Shown in pieces: positions 59,658-64,000 of a stretch of DNA of 64,000 nt. Below the pieces are notes generated by a model, which was not told the origin of the DNA, did no database searches, and saw only the letters and a list, made by a program, of their open reading frames with translations. The translations under genes and the position numbers were made by a program. The stretch is from Stictocephala bisonia (lineage: Eukaryota > Arthropoda > Insecta > Hemiptera > Membracidae): NCBI GenBank assembly GCA_035578905.1, contig JAQJVL010000003.1, positions 7,843,113 to 7,907,112 of the forward strand, given 5' to 3'. Position 1 is the stretch's first letter, and the number at the start of each line of letters is the position of its first letter.

Positions 59658-62414
59658 TTCTTATGTATGTGCGTTTAGTTAATTCCTTCTGAACAAATAC
59701 AGACGTTGTTTGTTTAGTATCTTTATCAATATTTAAAAAATACTGCTGTTAGAAATCAAGCGAAGCTACGAAAAAAACATTTACTAACCACCCTCTCAAC
59801 AATATATTCGATCAAAAATAACATCCGTGACAGGATGCGGAAACGCGTAAGGGGATCCTGCACATCACGAAGTCACATTTCCTTCCATTCAGATGTCTAC
59901 TTCCTTCGCATATGATAAGAAATTATGTAGAAAATTTACTTTAAATTGATTTACAAAGGGCAGTTAAATGACATAATAAAAGTTTTATTTCATTAATAAT
60001 TGTTTACCAAAAATTAAAAATGAATTGACTTTTAATCATCGTTACTTGGCAATAACAAGTTAAACTATACTTCTTCATTTAAATTGGTTTTTATAAGAAC
60101 ACTGTAATTAATATCGAAATGAATTCCAGTCTTGGAAATAGTTACTTCATAGTAATAAAACACACAAAATGTAATCCAATAACTACAATTAAAGTAATGA
60201 ATAGTAATATTTCTCTGTTACCTCCAGTCAAAATATTTATTTAACCTCCACTACTGAAATGCTCATCAACACTGTGACATAATTTCGAATAAAATATGTT
60301 TTAGAAATGTCCTTGAAATTATTTGCTTGAAAAACCGCTTTCAGATTGTTCGATAAGTCGTTATATTAATGAATTTTAAATGAATGGTGAATCAAAATAA
60401 AGCGGAATAATTTATTTTAAAAATATTTCTTATTATTTGAAATTTATCAAATAATAGAGGACACCCCTGCACGCTTCGTGTGCCATCCCCGTCACTCGCT
60501 GCGCTCTTGACACCTTGGTATATAACATTTGTTTGACTTCCAATACTAGAAATTAAACTGTATTAGGTAAAATAACATTATTTCCTAATGCACTCCCTGC
60601 ACCAGTACCTCGCTCCCTGCACTTTTTTGCACGCTATTTATAGTATAATAATTATAACCCCTGTGTTATTACTAAGCATATTTCAAATGTTTTCATAGCA
60701 GCTAATGATAACATACACACAGACAGACATGTATTCGCTCTTTTATAATTAACTTGATATTTTATTGTGCTGCTCTATATGTTAAACCTAAGAAATTATT
60801 TAGACTATTTAACATTTGTTTGTGCCACCAGCTGGTCGATTAAAATTAATCTCCATAAGAATAACATTGCAACTTTGACGCCGTGTAGGTTAAAAAGTCT
60901 AGCTCCGTTACGACTTAGAAATCAAAATTATCTTTTAAAATAAAAGTTGCATCAAAATCGGTCACGTAATAAGTTCAGAAAGTGAGTGAACTAAATGACC
61001 CGATTAATTTAATTTATCAAATATATTTCAGTAATCAAATATGTATAAAGATTATCAAAATCCAAATATTAATGATAAAAATGGATTAATAATTTCATGT
61101 TACCAGTCTTCTGAATGCAATCCAGGTTTATGAGCACTATCGTACTTTAATTTTTTACTGTTATACATTTGGGAAAAACCCATGAACTAAAAGGTCAATC
61201 ACGTTCCAGTTGAAAGGCCTTATCCATCACAAGAACGCAGGAATCAACAACAGTAGTCTTATGTGAGGGTTTTACGTCCTTTTACTTTTTATTACTTAGT
61301 TTTTACTGGACACAAAGTACGTGATCCTCGCCCAAACTTGTCCTTCCCTTAAAAGCTCTTACACGATATGGAGTAATTTCTTTTTGGGGTGTTTTGTTAA
61401 ACACCATACATCGTAAACAATTGTATAATTTTTGATAAAAATAATAACAGCTGTTTTAAAAATAACCATTATATTTTTCTCATTGGGTACTTTAATTAAT
61501 TGTTTATCAGAGTTCTTTGTTTTGAACTGAAATAATAAAATATATACACATGGCAATTTTAGAACTAGTTAATGTCCTACAAATATATTTACTATTTTGC
61601 TCAGTCTATTTAATTATTTTAAACAAACTAAGATTTCTAAAAAAAATCAAAGTTTGAATTGTCGTTTATTTTCTTTATTCAATAATAAAAACTAACATTC
61701 ACATTATTAAGAAAAAGTAATAAAACAATAATATATACACATGAAAACAACAAATTATCTACGGAAAATACCCTTTATGGGTAAATTGCCTGTGCGTAGG
61801 CTGAGTTGTTTTGCTTTTATAATTGTAATTCTTTTGAAGTGAAAAATGTGTTTTAACTACACTACTATGAGTTTAGCTGTTTTCGTTATGTGTTTACAAC
61901 CTGCGAAACATCATATTTTCAACAGCTGTCTATTGTTTACTACCGAAAGTAACATTGTTTACAACCGAAAATTTTCCACAGTCAACAACACCTGTTTTTA
62001 TTCCGTAGTGTAGTGAAAAGTATCGTTCAAAACTCGAGTGAAAGTGTTTTGTATGTTCTCGACCATTCGAAGTGCTCGACAAGTCTCGCACTTCAAACAT
62101 ATGGTCTCGAACATGCAAAACCCCACTTTCCACTCTTGTTATGAAATATACTATTATAACTATGAATAAATAAGTAATTTTTATATTGGGTAATACTGAT
62201 TATTTGGTTACGTTTTGAAATTGGGAACACTAAAAATATATTTTGAACGATAAATAGATTATTTGTGTTATTATTTACGAGTGGGTCCAATATGACTATG
62301 TGAAGTACGGTCAATGTTGTTGTGATCGTTGGTTTTTTTTTCTCCCAAACTACCTTCTTTGTTTCAGTAGGCTAAGTTGTAGTGATGTTCTTTTTCTTGT
62401 AAATCTTTGGCCAA
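59658..62414. other. Spacer, mostly AT-rich
   Basis: A GC-richer stretch at 60460-60640 (CCCTGCACGCTTCGTGTGCC and CTCGCTGCGCTC) stands out but has no frame I can support. The rest is AT-rich without recognised features. Confidence 0.4.
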
Positions 62415-62605
62415 CTTCTAAACCAAAAATCTTTTTTCTGGATGTGTTCCTGTATGAGTATTTGCTGCTCTTAAGTCTTCTTTAATAGCACCAATCCACT
62501 TCATTTGTTTTTCTTTTGCACTGCTATTATTTTTATTAAATATTACAATTTTCTTGAACTTAGTAGGTCCATTTGCCATTCTGTGGTACTGTATGGTCAT
62601 GAAAT
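62415..62605 (-). pseudogene. RTE-like ORF2 C-terminal tail
   Basis: The minus strand reads HRMANGPTKFKKIVIFNKNN, then SAKEKQMKWIGAIKEDLRAA, and after a frameshift RKKIFGLEVGQ. This follows the tail of RTE-like endonuclease-RT proteins (GHxxRM ... KGRPKKRWxDxIKEDL ... DRxxW). The match is by pattern recognition. It lacks a stop-bounded complete domain and is frameshifted. The RT core of what may be the same element is at 63330-63645, with a plus-strand fragment of another family in between. Confidence 0.5.
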
Positions 62606-62639
62606 GTCAGTCTTTTTTTCTCATGTCAGACATAAGCAT

Positions 62640-62969
62640 GGGTATTTTAACAACAGTATTAAAAATGGTGTTTTCCACAAATCTTTTAAAGTAGGGAATG
62701 TTATTCCAATATACAAGGGGGGCCCAAAAGATCATTGTGTCAGCTTTAGGCCTATCACATTGGCTAGCATCATGTCCAAATTATTAGAAAAAAATATTAG
62801 AATACAACTTGAAAATTACTTAATCAGATATAACATTTTTTTTCAAAATCAGTTTGGTTTCAGGAAAGATAAAAGTGTTAATGATGATTTATTTTTGTTG
62901 ACAAAAAGTATTCATAGTGCAATTGAACGTAATAAAAAACCTACGTCAAACATAATATTTGTCCGATGA
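62640..62969 (+). pseudogene. CR1/Jockey-type RT fingers fragment
   Basis: An open stretch reads IKNGVFHKSFKVGNVIPIYK, FRPITLASIMSKLLEKNIRI and NIFFQNQFGFRKDKSVNDDL, ending soon after HSAIERNKKP at 62969, just before RT motif A would be expected. It is the fingers region only. Both ends are truncated. It is on the opposite strand to the RTE-like pieces on either side. Confidence 0.65.
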
Positions 62970-63329
62970 TCTTACTTCCTTTTTTTATAGCTATCAGCCT
63001 ATTTTTAATTATATTTTTTATATTTAGAGAGAGATCTTTATCAAAAATATCAGTTGTTATTCTTTACAACGAGCTTCATTTACAACTTTAAAAGTCCGAT
63101 TTGTATAATTTCGCCAAGATATTAAAATTATCAAACCCTTTTTATATCCCCTTATTTTGTTTTTAAAATCTAGAAATTGATTTTTAGACAAGTCATTCGT
63201 ACTAACGTTGATTTTGAGCAATGGAGATGTCTTGAGTTAATAATGGAAAGATATTATTTTTATGAACTAGTTGGTGGGTTGCTCCATATTACTTTATATT
63301 TTTACTATTCGTAGTTTTTATTTTCCTGG
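62970..63329. other. AT-rich stretch between retroelement fragments
   Basis: It may include decayed sequence of the minus-strand RTE-like element (its YADD region would be expected here), but I could not recognise that motif. Confidence 0.35.
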
Positions 63330-63645
63330 ATTACTTTCTCTAAAACTCGGCTAAATAGTAATAGGGAGATCCATCTCCTTTTTTCGCTCCAGTTTTTATT
63401 TCAGTAATTCAAACATTTCCTCCATAAAGAGTTAATTTGAATTTAGAATGAATTAGGCCTACTGTTTCCTTTTTAAATGCTAAAGATTTTGAAACATAAG
63501 CCCTGATTTTTTTCGGAAGAGAGCATCGAGTTCTGTAGAATCGTAGACCTTTTTTATGTCCAAAAATAGTTTTATTATAAATATTTTTATGTCTAAGGAT
63601 TATTTTTAAATTATTTTTTCCGAACCTTTTAGCCAGTTTTGATTG
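63330..63645 (-). pseudogene. RTE-like RT core fragment
   Basis: Minus-strand frames give LFLDIKKVYDSTELDALFRK (motif A, with Val for Ala), then KKETVGLIHSKFKLTLYGGN. Next come EIKTGAKKGDGSPYYYL, corresponding to the RTE-style KTGVRQGDGLSPLLF motif, and KVIQENKNYE. Stops and frameshifts separate the blocks. Together with 62415-62605 it outlines one decayed minus-strand element. Confidence 0.5.
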
Positions 63646-64000
63646 GTATGGTCTAAGACCGACTTAGTATTTCCTATTTTGTGTTTTAACTGTTGTTGAG
63701 CAAGCTATTTTTGGGATAAGGTATTGTTAGAGCATTTTTTATGTTTCTCTAAGTAAAGAAATGTCACTGTAATTGTTCACATCAGTTATGTCTTCTTTTT
63801 ATGCTAAGAATGAACACAGTCAATTTTCCCATCATCGGAGATCCTTTCTCTGTTTTCCATATGTGTTTTATGCGTAACTTTTTCACGATTTTGAGTCCAT
63901 CCGATTTTAAATGTTCTGCTACAATTCACCTAAACATTGTTGTTGTTTTAATCCTATTTAATCCTATTAATTTGTCTAGCGATTTCAACTTTATCTGAAA
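63646..64000. other. AT-rich end of window
   Basis: No feature was recognised. Further 5' parts of the RTE-like relic could lie here in unreadable form. Confidence 0.35.

Noticed and set aside
60460..60640. GC-richer block with CGCTTCGTGTGCC and CTCGCTGCGCTC
   Set aside because: No open frame, inverted ends or repeat partner in the window; could be a fragment of an interspersed repeat but unsupported.

Overview
The window looks like repeat-rich, non-coding nuclear DNA from an arthropod, most likely an insect. The unique background is strongly AT-rich and I found no convincing host protein-coding exon, no rRNA and no functional tRNA gene. The recognisable genes belong to transposable elements: non-LTR retrotransposons with apurinic-type endonuclease, reverse transcriptase (RT) and in one family RNase H, inverted-repeat elements and tRNA-derived SINEs. 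The rest is satellite, minisatellite and microsatellite DNA. Features of bacterial genomes (operons, ribosome binding sites, CRISPR) do not apply.

Layout. 1-5.5 kb holds two small retrotransposon relics, a 53-bp tandem triplet and a 1.76-kb element with roughly 300-bp inverted repeats. That element encloses a broken ORF of a multicopy insect protein family (TGCDTTSA motif plus a cysteine-rich tail). 5.5-9.9 kb is a CR1/Jockey-like element (+) with an intact PHD-finger ORF1 and a frameshifted ORF2. 10.26-11.0 kb is a fold-back element. 11.33-15.53 kb is copy A of a GC-richer, RNase H-bearing non-LTR family (-). 16-20 kb has a (TG)n tract and a 25-unit, 102-bp satellite. 20-42 kb is mostly AT-rich DNA with three minisatellites, SINE copies, degraded RT tails and a cluster of inverted-repeat elements at 38-40 kb. 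42.6-48 kb is a 127-bp satellite interrupted by copy B of the RNase H family, 5'-truncated and flanked by a 10-bp target duplication. 48.5-55.2 kb is an old Jockey/CR1-type relic (-) split by nearly complete copy C, flanked by a 13-bp target duplication. 55-64 kb is AT-rich DNA with a SINE, a perfect (TA)n hairpin and interleaved RTE-like and CR1-like fragments.

How the parts relate. Copies A, B and C share one ORF2 architecture: endonuclease, RT, RNase H, then a C-x2-C-x8-H-x4-C knuckle. ORF1 of copy C carries a DUF4780-like domain. All three copies lie on the minus strand, end in short AGTT/AGTTTT-type tails and have direct target-site duplications, so each is an independent insertion. Copy C is closest to intact, with one nonsense codon in ORF2 and one homopolymer frameshift in ORF1. 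The relics, satellites and nested insertions give a readable relative chronology. No new defence or metabolic system is evident. The observations most worth following are the inverted-repeat element carrying the TGCDTTSA-family gene, the promoter-like satellite and the deletion derivative copy A.
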